A stretch of DNA of 64,000 nt, from the NCBI GenBank assembly GCA_023388175.1, contig JAEWGT010000017.1, positions 62,001 through 126,000 on the forward strand, in the 5' to 3' direction. The notes under the pieces are model-generated. The model ran no database searches. It was given only the letters and a program-made list of their open reading frames with translations, and had not been told where the DNA came from. A program made the translations under genes and the position numbers. The DNA comes from Pseudomonadota bacterium (GTDB taxonomy: Bacteria; Pseudomonadota; Alphaproteobacteria; Rhizobiales; Devosiaceae). Of this stretch, positions 36,943-46,658 are shown piece by piece (the stretch's first letter is position 1; each line of letters opens with the position of its first letter).

Positions 36943-38505
36943 TCAGCCCGCCAGCGCGCCCTGCGCCGAAGCGCCGCGTTCGATCATCACGCGGTTGAGC
37001 GCGTTGAGATAGGCGCGGGCCGATGCCACCAGCGTATCCGGCTCTGCCGCATTGCCCGAGGCAATCCGGCCATTCATTTCCAGCCGCACATGCGCGCTGG
37101 CCTGCGCATCGGTGCCGCCGGTCACGCCATCCACCGCATAGAGCACCAGATGTGGGTCCTGCCCGGACGCCTGCTTGATCGCATTGAAAATGGCATCCAC
37201 CGAGCCCGTGCCTTCAAAGGACACAGAGGTTTGCTCGCCATCGATGGTCACCACCAGATTACACTTGTGTACGCCGCCGGTCTTGGAGACGACTTCCATG
37301 TCCACCAGCCTGATCCGGTCGCCGACCGAACCAACTTCGTCATCGACCAGCGCGACAATATCGGCGTCATAGACATGCTTCTTGCGGTCGGCCAGATCCT
37401 TGAAGCGCACAAAGGCTTCCTGGAAGGCATTGTCGCCCAGCTCGTAGCCCAGCTCCTTGAGCTTGTCCTTGAAGGCGGCGCGGCCCGAATGCTTGCCCAT
37501 GACCAGCGTGGTTTCCTTGATGCCAACGCTGGCGGGAGTCATGATTTCGTAGGTCTCGGCATTTTTCAGCATGCCATCCTGGTGAATGCCGCTTTCATGC
37601 GCGAAAGCATTCTTGCCCACGATGGCCTTGTTGTACTGCACCGGAAAGTTCGAGGCCGCAGAGACGATCCTGCTGGCCCGCGCCAGGTGCGTCGAATCGA
37701 TATCGGTATAGAAGGGCATGGCGTCGCCGCGCGTGCGCAGCGCCATCACCACCTCCTCCAGCGCCGCATTGCCGGCGCGCTCGCCCAAGCCGTTGATCGT
37801 GCATTCGATCTGCCGCGCGCCGCCGGCCACACCGGCCAGCGAATTGGCGACGGCCATGCCCAGATCGTCATGGCAATGCACCGAGAAGATGGCCTTGTCG
37901 GCGCCCGGCACACCTTCGATAATGTCCTTGAACATCTTGAAATGCTCTTCCGGCACCGCATAACCCACCGTGTCTGGCAGGTTGATCGTGGTCGCCCCCG
38001 CCTTGATGGCGGTTTCCACGCAGCGCTTCAGAAACTCGATCGGCGTGCGGGTCGCGTCCATCGCGCTCCATTCCACGTCGTCGATCAGATTGCGCGCCTG
38101 CGCCACCGTGCGGGCGATGATCTCGATCACCTCGTCCTCGGTCTTCTTCATCTGATGCGCCAGATGGATCGGCGAAGTCGAAACGAAAGTATGGATGCGG
38201 CCCTTCTGTGCGTGGCGCACCGCCTCCCCCGCCCGGTCAATATCGGCGCTGATGGCGCGGGCCAGTCCGGCCACCATCGCATTTTTCACCTGCTTGGCCA
38301 CGGCGACGACAGCCTCGAAGTCACCAACCGAGGCAATCGGGAAACCGGCCTCGATGATGTCGACGCCCATCTCGTCCAGTGCGTCGGCAACTTGCAGCTT
38401 TTCTTCCAGCGTCATCGTCGCGCCGGGCGACTGTTCGCCATCACGCAGGGTCGTGTCGAAAATGAAGACGCGTTCTTTATTGGAATTGGAGGCGGAAGCA
38501 GACAT
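36943..38505 (-). CDS. leuA: 2-isopropylmalate synthase
   Basis: A 520-aa enzyme making the first committed step of leucine synthesis (acetyl-CoA plus 2-ketoisovalerate). The HMGL-like barrel begins [31 protein letters not shown] carries the metal His residues, and [17 protein letters not shown] is typical. The C-terminal LeuA dimer domain for Leu feedback ends near [12 protein letters not shown]. It is preceded by a Leu-rich leader ORF (38621-38743) and nested hairpins, suggesting attenuation by leucine in addition to allosteric feedback. Confidence 0.97.
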   Translation of the reverse strand: MSASASNSNKERVFIFDTTLRDGEQSPGATMTLEEKLQVADALDEMGVDIIEAGFPIASVGDFEAVVAVAKQVKNAMVAGLARAISADIDRAGEAVRHAQKGRIHTFVSTSPIHLAHQMKKTEDEVIEIIARTVAQARNLIDDVEWSAMDATRTPIEFLKRCVETAIKAGATTINLPDTVGYAVPEEHFKMFKDIIEGVPGADKAIFSVHCHDDLGMAVANSLAGVAGGARQIECTINGLGERAGNAALEEVVMALRTRGDAMPFYTDIDSTHLARASRIVSAASNFPVQYNKAIVGKNAFAHESGIHQDGMLKNAETYEIMTPASVGIKETTLVMGKHSGRAAFKDKLKELGYELGDNAFQEAFVRFKDLADRKKHVYDADIVALVDDEVGSVGDRIRLVDMEVVSKTGGVHKCNLVVTIDGEQTSVSFEGTGSVDAIFNAIKQASGQDPHLVLYAVDGVTGGTDAQASAHVRLEMNGRIASGNAAEPDTLVASARAYLNALNRVMIERGASAQGALAG

Positions 38506-38582
38506 TTCAGGCTCTTTTCTTATCGGCCCCGAGGCAATGGCTCGCTGGACCGGACATTGTGGTGCTCGGTTGATGGCGCATT

Positions 38583-38627
38583 CCCCTGACGACCCGCTCG
38601 GTTATCCGAGCTGCCGGTGATCAGGGG
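38583..38627 (-). promoter_or_regulatory. Nested hairpin in the leuA leader
   Basis: On the minus strand, CCCCTGA at 38627-38621 (the last sense codon plus stop of the leader peptide) can pair with TCAGGGG at 38589-38583. This encloses a perfect hairpin GCTCGG-ATAA-CCGAGC (38596-38611). A ribosome at the leader stop would block the outer stem. There is no clear U-run, so the output could be translational or Rho-dependent. Confidence 0.5.
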
Positions 38628-38743
38628 CTGATAAGAAGGAGAAGCAGAGCGGGCAGCAGCAACAGGCCAGCAGCAATCGCCAGCTTGGTCATCTGGACCT
38701 GCTGCTGTGCGATGGCAATGGCTTTGGCGCGACGGCGCTGCAT
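38621..38743 (-). CDS. Leu-rich leader peptide of leuA (candidate)
   Basis: This is a 40-codon ORF that ends 115 bp before leuA. Residues 27-37 read LLLLPALLLLL, giving nine Leu codons in eleven, of mixed types (CTG, TTG, CTT, CTC), and the peptide ends ISP-stop. The position upstream of leuA, the run of regulatory codons and the adjacent nested hairpins fit a leucine attenuator. It could start at ATG 38743 or at the internal ATG 38692 (23 aa). Alternatively it is a small single-pass membrane protein. No strong SD is visible. Confidence 0.55.
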   Translation of the reverse strand: MQRRRAKAIAIAQQQVQMTKLAIAAGLLLLPALLLLLISP

Positions 38744-38846
38744 AGGACTACGCTCTGATAGGCTGTCTAATGGCGCAACAATGCGTCACCCAGAACAAGG
38801 ATGCAAGACAAAACCGCCAAAACACGTTCGCCGTGCAATTGTCTTG

Positions 38847-39269
38847 TCAGTTGAACGCCAGAACAGCGCTGAGCAGAACACCGGCCCCGGCCACCAGCGT
38901 AATCAGCCCAAGCAATGCCGACCGCCCCGCCACGCTCATGTCACCCGCCTGCATTTTCTTGAAGGCGATACCGCTCGACACGATGCAGATGAGCATGACG
39001 ACGATCAAACCCATCTTGGCGAAGAACCAGTGATTGGGAATGGTGAAGCCCCATTTGAGCCACCACATCAGCGGCCCGCTGATCAGCAGCACACCCATGG
39101 CGACCTTGCCGACCTGGATCATCTTGTTGCCGACGGAAAAAAGCTCGCTGCGACGCTCGGGTGCGGCTGCCGCCAACTGCCGCTCCAGCAGCGGCATGGT
39201 CACCGCTGTCGCGCCCCCGACCACAAAGCCCACGATATGCAGCCACAAAAGCAGGTTTGAAATAGCCAT
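38847..39269 (-). CDS. Small integral membrane protein (CopD-like fold suspected)
   Basis: A 140-aa protein with four predicted TM helices (about residues 5-25, 53-72, 83-102 and 118-138). Conserved-looking polar residues sit in the helices (His11 in LLWLHIVGFV, then GPLMWWLKWGF). The four-helix pattern with an early His resembles CopD/DUF2269-like heme or copper membrane proteins, but I cannot confirm the family. It is 8 bp downstream of phzF on the same strand, so probably co-transcribed with it and the HbpS-like gene. Confidence 0.6.
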   Translation of the reverse strand: MAISNLLLWLHIVGFVVGGATAVTMPLLERQLAAAAPERRSELFSVGNKMIQVGKVAMGVLLISGPLMWWLKWGFTIPNHWFFAKMGLIVVMLICIVSSGIAFKKMQAGDMSVAGRSALLGLITLVAGAGVLLSAVLAFN

Positions 39270-39277
39270 GATCGCTA

Positions 39278-40162
39278 TCAGTCCCCCAGGTCCAGCACGC
39301 CCTCTGCCACCACGACCGCTTCGCCGCCAATGGCGCCATGCGTCAGCGCGTCAGCGTCCTTGCGGAATTGCAGATGGATATGACATGGCCGCCCCATCTC
39401 GAAACCCTGCCGCAATACCTTGTCGAATTGCCCGACCGGCGCCTCCTGCTCGGCCAGCATACCGATAAGCGCCGCAGCGGCCGACCCCGTGCCGGGATCT
39501 TCACCCAGTCCCATGCCGAACATGCGCGCGGCAATATCGTTGCCCGCCTCATCCGGCGTCAGGGTGAACACATAGGCCGAGTGGTGATCGTGGTGAAATA
39601 CCTCGTTCCAGGCCGTCCGGTTGAGCGAAATACGCTTCAGCACGTCGCTATTGCGCACGGGGACGAGATGGAAGGTCACGCCCGCCGAGAACACGGCCGG
39701 CTTGAACATGCCACAGCCGATATCCTCCACCTCTATGCCCAGCGCCTGCGCTATGCCAAGCCGCCCCGGCAGGTCGGCGATACGCGCGGGCAGCTTCGGC
39801 AAGGTGAAGCGGGCCTCGCCCGTACGGCGGTCCACTTTCTCGAACAGGGCCGTCACCAGCCCCACCTTCTCTTCGATGCGCAGGGCTGCGGCCTTGCTCT
39901 GCAGACCCAGCACGACCGCCGCGCCCACCGTGGGGTGCCCGGCAAAGGGCAATTCCTGATAGGGCGTGAAAATCCGCACCGAGGCCGAATTGCGCTCGTT
40001 CTGCGGCTTGCAGATAAACACCGTCTCGCTGAGATTGAATTCCTTGGCGATGGCCTGCATCTCGTCGTCCAGCAAGCCGTCCGCCTTGAGCACGACCGCC
40101 AGGCCATTCCCGGCCAGGGGCTTGCGGGTAAATACATCGAGGACGAGATAGGGCAGCTTCAT
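39278..40162 (-). CDS. PhzF-family isomerase/epimerase-like protein
   Basis: A 294-aa protein of the PhzF/diaminopimelate epimerase fold. The N-terminus LPYLVLDVFTRKPLAGNGLAVV and FNLSETVFI (catalytic Glu) are diagnostic, and GEDPGTGSAAAALIGML is the second-domain loop. Most PhzF homologues outside phenazine producers have no known substrate, and no phenazine genes are present. Its ATG overlaps the stop of the upstream heme-domain gene (40159-40162). Confidence 0.9.
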   Translation of the reverse strand: MKLPYLVLDVFTRKPLAGNGLAVVLKADGLLDDEMQAIAKEFNLSETVFICKPQNERNSASVRIFTPYQELPFAGHPTVGAAVVLGLQSKAAALRIEEKVGLVTALFEKVDRRTGEARFTLPKLPARIADLPGRLGIAQALGIEVEDIGCGMFKPAVFSAGVTFHLVPVRNSDVLKRISLNRTAWNEVFHHDHHSAYVFTLTPDEAGNDIAARMFGMGLGEDPGTGSAAAALIGMLAEQEAPVGQFDKVLRQGFEMGRPCHIHLQFRKDADALTHGAIGGEAVVVAEGVLDLGD

Positions 40163-40653
40163 TCGGCGTTCTCCGCCAGGGCGTAATCCTGCCGCGCCAA
40201 ACCCAGATGGTCACACAGCGCATCAACGGCCACGCCATGATCCTTGCGCCCCGGCAGACCTGAAATGGTCAGCGCCCCGACAATGCCGGCGCCCGGCACC
40301 CTGATGGGAAAACCGCCGCCGGCAATCACATAGTCAGCAGGGTCCGCGCCCGACTGGGCACTGAACGGCGCTTCGCCCCGCTCCAGCACCAGCCTGTAGC
40401 TGGCTCGTTGAAACCGGCGCACCGAATTGATCTTGCGCCGCACCCATTCCGCATTGTCCGCGCTTGTGCCGGGCGTCGCCGAGAAAAACAATTGCCGGTC
40501 CCAAGTCCGCAAATCCACCACCAGCGACAGGCCTTCCGCCAGCGCGCGGGCGCGGATGGCCGAACCGATCTCATAGGCCACAGCTTCATCGAAAGCCGGC
40601 AACACGAGCGCCTGCTCCTGCCGCTTTACGCGGGCAATATCATCTTCTTGCAT
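40159..40653 (-). CDS. GlcG/HbpS (UPF0303) heme-degrading-domain protein
   Basis: A 164-aa cytosolic protein of the UPF0303 subgroup of the GlcG/HbpS family. Visible features are PAFDEAVAYEIGSAIRARAL, LVVDLRTWDRQLFF, FPIRVPGAGIVGALTISGLPGRKDH and the C-terminal VDALCDHLG. Annotation as heme-degrading comes from distant relatives, and the function is not established. It is the first gene of a likely three-gene unit with phzF and the membrane protein. Confidence 0.85.
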   Translation of the reverse strand: MQEDDIARVKRQEQALVLPAFDEAVAYEIGSAIRARALAEGLSLVVDLRTWDRQLFFSATPGTSADNAEWVRRKINSVRRFQRASYRLVLERGEAPFSAQSGADPADYVIAGGGFPIRVPGAGIVGALTISGLPGRKDHGVAVDALCDHLGLARQDYALAENAE

Positions 40654-40729
40654 TCGCTAATCCTGTTGCGATTGGCTCCACGCCGCATAATGCGGCGTCC
40701 GCCTCCCTGTTGCCCAAGCTGTAATGCAC

Positions 40730-41455
40730 CTATCGGCCGATTTGAAGCCGCCCCGCCTCTATCGCATCGAGCAGATAAGCAGCATAACTGGCCAGATCTC
40801 CTGCCGCTCGCCCGTCCGCAGCGCTTCGGCACGCCACCACATCGGCCAGTTCCCGCTCGAGCTGCGCATCGAGATTGGCCCGGATCATCGTCGTCAATTC
40901 ATCCGCCGTCTGCGCAAACCGGAAGATCCGCGCGATGGATAGCCGCTGCCCTTCAAAGATCGCCAGCAAGGGCCCTTCTTCTGCGTCGGCGGCCGCCAGC
41001 CCGGTCTCCTCGATCAGTTCCGTGCTGATGCACAAGTCCACATCGATCGAGCCATCTGCCCGCACATCGCGCGGCTCCAATGATCCACCGGGCGGATAGA
41101 CCCGGCCGGCATTGACCGTATCGCTGCCCATGATCCCGAAAATCAATGCGCCATCGGCTGACAGGATCAGCGCCGATCCAAAAACATGAAACAGGCCCAC
41201 ATCCGGAAATCCCGCCTCGCGCCAGGTCAGGAATGCCGAATAGGCATCCTCCTGCGCTTCTGCCCTCAGGATCCGGTCCGCGCCAATGACGGGCGGGGAA
41301 AAGCCCAGGATACGCCCGTCCCACACATGCGGCTTCTCCGCCTTGAGCCGCGCCCACACTGCCGCGACCTCGGCGCGCATGGCCTCGGGCAAAGGCCATT
41401 GTCCCGCCACAAGGCGAATGTCGGTGCCGGCGATGGGGACGATTTCAATATCCAT
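40730..41455 (-). CDS. NUDIX-hydrolase-like protein
   Basis: A 241-aa protein with a degenerate NUDIX region: GRVYPPGGSLEPRDVRADGSIDVDLCISTELIEETGLAAADAE. This matches the Gx5Ex7REUxEExGU pattern only in part (ELIEETGL present; REL replaced by STEL), with an N-terminal extension of about 110 residues. The nucleoside-diphosphate substrate is unknown. The ATG at 41455 begins directly at the end of the ilvC terminator T-run with no SD. An in-frame ATG at 41488 (just after the ilvC stop) would read through the terminator stem. Confidence 0.7.
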   Translation of the reverse strand: MDIEIVPIAGTDIRLVAGQWPLPEAMRAEVAAVWARLKAEKPHVWDGRILGFSPPVIGADRILRAEAQEDAYSAFLTWREAGFPDVGLFHVFGSALILSADGALIFGIMGSDTVNAGRVYPPGGSLEPRDVRADGSIDVDLCISTELIEETGLAAADAEEGPLLAIFEGQRLSIARIFRFAQTADELTTMIRANLDAQLERELADVVACRSAADGRAAGDLASYAAYLLDAIEAGRLQIGR

Positions 41456-41482
41456 AAAAGAAAACGGGGGCTTTCGCCCCCG
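41456..41482 (-). terminator. Intrinsic terminator of ilvC
   Basis: The 7-bp G/C stem CGGGGGC/GCCCCCG with a GAAA-type loop is followed by TTTTCTTTT on the minus strand, directly before the next gene's start codon. Confidence 0.85.
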
Positions 41483-41494
41483 CTCCATCGTCTC

Positions 41495-43190
<1,696 letters not shown>

Positions 43191-43241
43191 GGGAAAACCT
43201 CCAAACGGCTTGGCAGGCCCTTCAACGCCTGCTCACCATTG

Positions 43242-43259
43242 CCGTACCGTACGGTACGG
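43242..43259. promoter_or_regulatory. 18-bp perfect palindrome, probable TetR operator
   Basis: CCGTACCGT/ACGGTACGG is a perfect dyad (repeated CGTAC/GTACG half elements) between the TetR gene and pepT. Confidence 0.75.
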
Positions 43260-43369
43260 TTCGAGGCAAGCCCCTTTCTGTCGCGGGCACCGAAATGACT
43301 GCTGCTTCCACAGCACGGCGAAACGTCCTAAGCCAATGCCGACCACCAGACCAATCCGGAATTTCCACC

Positions 43370-44602
43370 ATGACCGATACCGTCCTCGACCGCTTTCTAC
43401 GCTATGTCGTGATCGACACTCAGTCAGACCCTGAATCGCTTGCGCAGCCCTCCACTGAAAAGCAGAAGAATCTCGGCCGCCTGCTGGTCGACGAACTGCT
43501 CGCCATCGGCATCACCGATGCGCATCTCGATGAGCACGGCTATGTCTATGCAACCATTCCGGCGAACACCGACAAGCCGGACGTCCCGGTCATCTGCTTC
43601 TGCGCCCATATGGACACCGCCCCCGATTTCACCGGCACCGATGTCCGCCCCAAAATCCACCACAACTATGCCGGCGGCGACATTGCGCTGGGCAATTCGG
43701 GGCGCGTCATCCGCCTCGCCGAACATGCCGAACTGAACAACCAGATCGGCAATGATGTCATCACCACCGACGGCACGACCCTGCTCGGCGCCGACGACAA
43801 GGCCGGCATTGCCGAAATCATCACCGCCGCCGAAATCCTCCTCAATGATCCAGCCATAAAGCACGGCAAAATCCGCCTGCTCTTCACCACCGACGAGGAA
43901 ATCGGTCGTGGCGTCGACAAGGTCGATCTGGAAAAGCTCGGAGCCGCCTTTGCCTATACGCTGGATGGCGAAACCTCCGGCACGATCGAGGACGAAACCT
44001 TCTCCGCCGACGCGCTGGTTCTGGACATTACCGGCGTCGCCATGCACCCCGGCTTTGCCAAGGATCGTATGGAAAACGCCATCAAGATCGCTGCGGCCAT
44101 AGTCGCCCGCCTGCCGCGCGATGTCTCGCCGGAAGGCACAGAAGGACGTGACGGCTTTGTCCATCCCACCGATATTTCAGGCTCCATGGACGGCGCCACG
44201 ATCCAGTTCATCGTCCGCGATTTCAGCGAAGCCGGTCTTATCGAAAAGCATGAAATGGTTGAAGAGATCGCCCGCGACGTGCTGGCCGATTTCCCCGGCT
44301 CATCCTTTACCGCGACCCGCAGGGAACAATATCGCAACATGAAGGTCGTGCTCGACCACCACCCCGAAATCGTCGACAACGCAGTCGAAGCAATTCGTCG
44401 CGCCGGCATGAATCCAGTCCGCGGCTCCATTCGCGGCGGCACTGACGGCTCGCGCCTTTCTTTCATGGGACTGCCCTGCCCCAACATCTTTGCCGGCGGA
44501 CACGCCTTTCACTCGCCTCTCGAATGGATCAGCCGTCAGGACATGGAAAAGGCCGTCCAGACCGTGGTGGAACTGGCAAAAATTTGGGAAGAACGCGCCT
44601 GA
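43370..44602 (+). CDS. pepT: Tripeptide aminopeptidase (peptidase T)
   Basis: A 410-aa cytosolic M20B metallopeptidase releasing the N-terminal residue of tripeptides. Motifs are FCAHMDTAPDF (Zn-binding His/Asp), DDKAGIAEI, TTDEEIGRGV (catalytic Glu and Zn Glu) and the late His in NIFAGGHAFHSPLEWI. The start ATG at 43370 opens the family-typical MTDTVLDRFLRYVVIDTQSD. It is divergent from the TetR gene with the palindrome between them, so it may be under TetR control. Confidence 0.95.
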   Translation: MTDTVLDRFLRYVVIDTQSDPESLAQPSTEKQKNLGRLLVDELLAIGITDAHLDEHGYVYATIPANTDKPDVPVICFCAHMDTAPDFTGTDVRPKIHHNYAGGDIALGNSGRVIRLAEHAELNNQIGNDVITTDGTTLLGADDKAGIAEIITAAEILLNDPAIKHGKIRLLFTTDEEIGRGVDKVDLEKLGAAFAYTLDGETSGTIEDETFSADALVLDITGVAMHPGFAKDRMENAIKIAAAIVARLPRDVSPEGTEGRDGFVHPTDISGSMDGATIQFIVRDFSEAGLIEKHEMVEEIARDVLADFPGSSFTATRREQYRNMKVVLDHHPEIVDNAVEAIRRAGMNPVRGSIRGGTDGSRLSFMGLPCPNIFAGGHAFHSPLEWISRQDMEKAVQTVVELAKIWEERA

Positions 44603-44644
44603 GATCAACGCTGGAAGTTCGCGCCGCTAAGCGGGAGCCGTGAT

Positions 44645-44685
44645 CGGTCCCCTCCCCTTGTGGGGAGGGTCAGGGTGGGGGTTCT
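44645..44685. repeat. Dispersed palindromic repeat, copy 1
   Basis: A 41-bp element, starting CGGTCCCCTCCCC and ending AGGGTGGGGGTTCT, with an 8-bp dyad (CCCTCCCC/GGGGAGGG). A second copy at 62436-62477 differs by a one-base gap and about three substitutions. Both lie just 3' of a plus-strand gene. Confidence 0.7.
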
Positions 44686-44725
44686 AAACAATCCACCACG
44701 CATTCGCTCAGGCTGAAAATCACCC

Positions 44726-45034
44726 TCAGCGCCGGTAGCCAAGCACCCGGTCGGCAATGCGCTGGTTGCGCCCGGCCACGATGCCGGGGATCAGCAGGGC
44801 GTCAATCAGCCACCAAAGCCCGATGATGAACCATAGGAAGCCCAGAACCCCGAAGCTCAGCAGCGTCAGCAGCAGGATGACGCCTGACAGGGCCAGCATG
44901 ATCAGCCCGCTCAGCGGCCTGCCGAGATAAAACCGGTGCGCCCCGACATAGCCGAAAAACGCCCACAGCACATAAGACACCACCAGCGACTTTTTCTCGA
45001 TGTCATATTGGGCATAGGCGCGATCAGCGGTCAT
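44726..45034 (-). CDS. TM2-domain membrane protein
   Basis: A 102-aa protein with two to three TM helices and the TM2-domain signature GYVGAHRFYLGRPLSGLIML, followed by a second helical pair and a short basic tail. TM2 proteins are widespread and of unclear function. The Gly-His-Arg-Phe-Tyr-Leu-Gly core is complete. Confidence 0.88.
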   Translation of the reverse strand: MTADRAYAQYDIEKKSLVVSYVLWAFFGYVGAHRFYLGRPLSGLIMLALSGVILLLTLLSFGVLGFLWFIIGLWWLIDALLIPGIVAGRNQRIADRVLGYRR

Positions 45035-45171
45035 CTCGTCTCCTTTATCTGCACGTTATCTGGTGTGCCCAGGCATCCTCTGCAAGGCCGCCGCATTATT
45101 CGGTGGGTCAGGCCCTTGCCAACGCCACAAACTGAATCTACGAGCCCCACCCCGCCACAAGGAACCCGGCC

Positions 45172-45372
45172 ATGCCCAACGATGCGCAAACGATGATCGG
45201 CCTCGCCGTCGGCGCAATCATCGTCATCTGGCTGGTCTTCTCCGTGCTGAAGAAGCTCTTCGGCCTCGCCCTCATCGCGGGAATCGTCGCGCTGATCGCC
45301 TTCGTCTGGTTCAATCCTGAAATGGCTGGCCAGCTCTGGAGCCAGGCGCAGGCATTTCTCGGCGCCCGCTGA
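45172..45372 (+). CDS. Small two-helix membrane protein (66 aa)
   Basis: I recognise no family. The ATG at 45172 has AAGGAA 9 bases upstream. The protein is almost entirely two hydrophobic helices (IGLAVGAIIVIWLVFSVLKK and GLALIAGIVALIAFVWF) joined by a dibasic KK turn, ending SQAQAFLGAR. It is probably a real small inner-membrane protein and is divergent from the TM2 gene. Confidence 0.6.
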   Translation: MPNDAQTMIGLAVGAIIVIWLVFSVLKKLFGLALIAGIVALIAFVWFNPEMAGQLWSQAQAFLGAR

Positions 45373-45462
45373 AATTTCCTTCCATCGGCACTTGCCGATG
45401 GAGCGCAAAACAGTCATGTAGAGCCTCCAGCACCAATGCCTGCCTTCGTTCAGGGAAGCCCC

Positions 45463-46593
45463 ATGTCCAAACTTATGTCTCCGGTCACTCTGCGCGGCCT
45501 CACGCTCAAGAACCGCACCGTGGTCGCGCCGATGTGCCAGTATTCGGCCATCGACGGCTTTGTGAACGACTGGCACATGGTCCATTTGGGTCGCTTCGGC
45601 ATTGGCGGCTTCGGGCTTGTTATCCTTGAGGCCACCGGCGTTCTGCCGGAAGCCCGCATCTCCTTTGCCGATCTGGGGCTTTGGAAAGACGAACACATCG
45701 CGCCCCTCGCCCGCATTGTCGATTTCCTCCACAGCCAGGGCGCCGCAGCCGGCATCCAGCTCGCCCATGCCGGCCGCAAGGCGTCCACCCCGGTGTCATG
45801 GCTCGGGCCTGACGCTCTGGCCACAGAAGACCAGCGCAAGGCTGTCGGCTATGAACACTGGCAGCCCGTCGCACCGAGTGCGGAGTCGCACGATCCCGCC
45901 AATCCGGATTTTCAGGTGCCCACCGCGCTCGACCAGGCCGGCATCGCCCGCGTCATCGACGGTTTTGTAGCCGCGGCCCGCCGCGCGCTGAAAGCCGGTT
46001 TCGATACGGTCGAAATCCACGCCGCCCACGGCTACCTGCTCAATCAGTTCCTCTCCCCGCTCTCCAATCACCGCACCGATGAATATGGCGGCAGCCGCGA
46101 GAACCGCATGCGGCTGGTGCTGGAAGTGGCCGAGGCCGTCCGCGCCGTCTGGCCCGAAGACAAGCCCCTCCTCGCCCGCCTTTCGGTCAGCGACAATGCC
46201 GAAGGCGGCTGGACCGTCGAGGACAGCGTCGCTCTCGCCGTTGAACTCAAGGCTCGCGGCGTCGATGCCATTGACTGCTCGAGCGGTGGCCTGGCCCAGG
46301 GCCGCATCACCGCCGCGCCGTCTTATCAGGTGCCCTTCGCCCACGCCGTCAAGACCGGGGCCGGTATTCCCACCATGGCAGTTGGCGTGCTCGGCGACTA
46401 TGCCGCCGCCGAAGCCATCCTCAACAATGGTGAGGCCGATTTCATCGCTCTGGCCCGCGGTGCCCTGGCCGATCCGAATTGGCCGCTCCATGCCAATACT
46501 GAACTGGGCGGCGATTACGACATCTGGCCGGTCCAGACCCGCCGCGTCGACGCCTATGACCGTCTGATGGCAGCGGCTAAAAGCGCAGGCTGA
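45463..46593 (+). CDS. Old yellow enzyme-type NADH:flavin oxidoreductase (YqjM-like)
   Basis: A 376-aa FMN ene-reductase. VVAPMCQYSAIDG contains the YqjM-class redox Cys. HAGRKAS and ESHDPANP follow, then VEIHAAHGYLLNQFLSPLSNHRTDEYGG is the strongly conserved active-site block. The C-terminal ADFIALARGALADPNWP binds FMN phosphate. It reduces activated C=C bonds of enones using NAD(P)H; the physiological substrate is unknown. The ATG at 45463 is preferred to the upstream start at 45436. Confidence 0.95.
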   Translation: MSKLMSPVTLRGLTLKNRTVVAPMCQYSAIDGFVNDWHMVHLGRFGIGGFGLVILEATGVLPEARISFADLGLWKDEHIAPLARIVDFLHSQGAAAGIQLAHAGRKASTPVSWLGPDALATEDQRKAVGYEHWQPVAPSAESHDPANPDFQVPTALDQAGIARVIDGFVAAARRALKAGFDTVEIHAAHGYLLNQFLSPLSNHRTDEYGGSRENRMRLVLEVAEAVRAVWPEDKPLLARLSVSDNAEGGWTVEDSVALAVELKARGVDAIDCSSGGLAQGRITAAPSYQVPFAHAVKTGAGIPTMAVGVLGDYAAAEAILNNGEADFIALARGALADPNWPLHANTELGGDYDIWPVQTRRVDAYDRLMAAAKSAG

Positions 46594-46658
46594 CGTCGCC
46601 CAGGCGTCAAGGCTCGAAGCGGGAGGTTCGACGTTAGCAGCCTGCTACCCAATTCGCC

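Noticed and set aside
38506..38582. Short ORF starting at ATGCGCCATC just before leuA as the leu leader
   Set aside because: It has no Leu run and reads into the leuA start. The upstream Leu-rich ORF is a far better leader candidate.
36919..38589. 556-aa plus-strand ORF opposite leuA
   Set aside because: It covers leuA in antisense; its composition is Arg/His-rich and no domain is recognisable, while leuA is certain.
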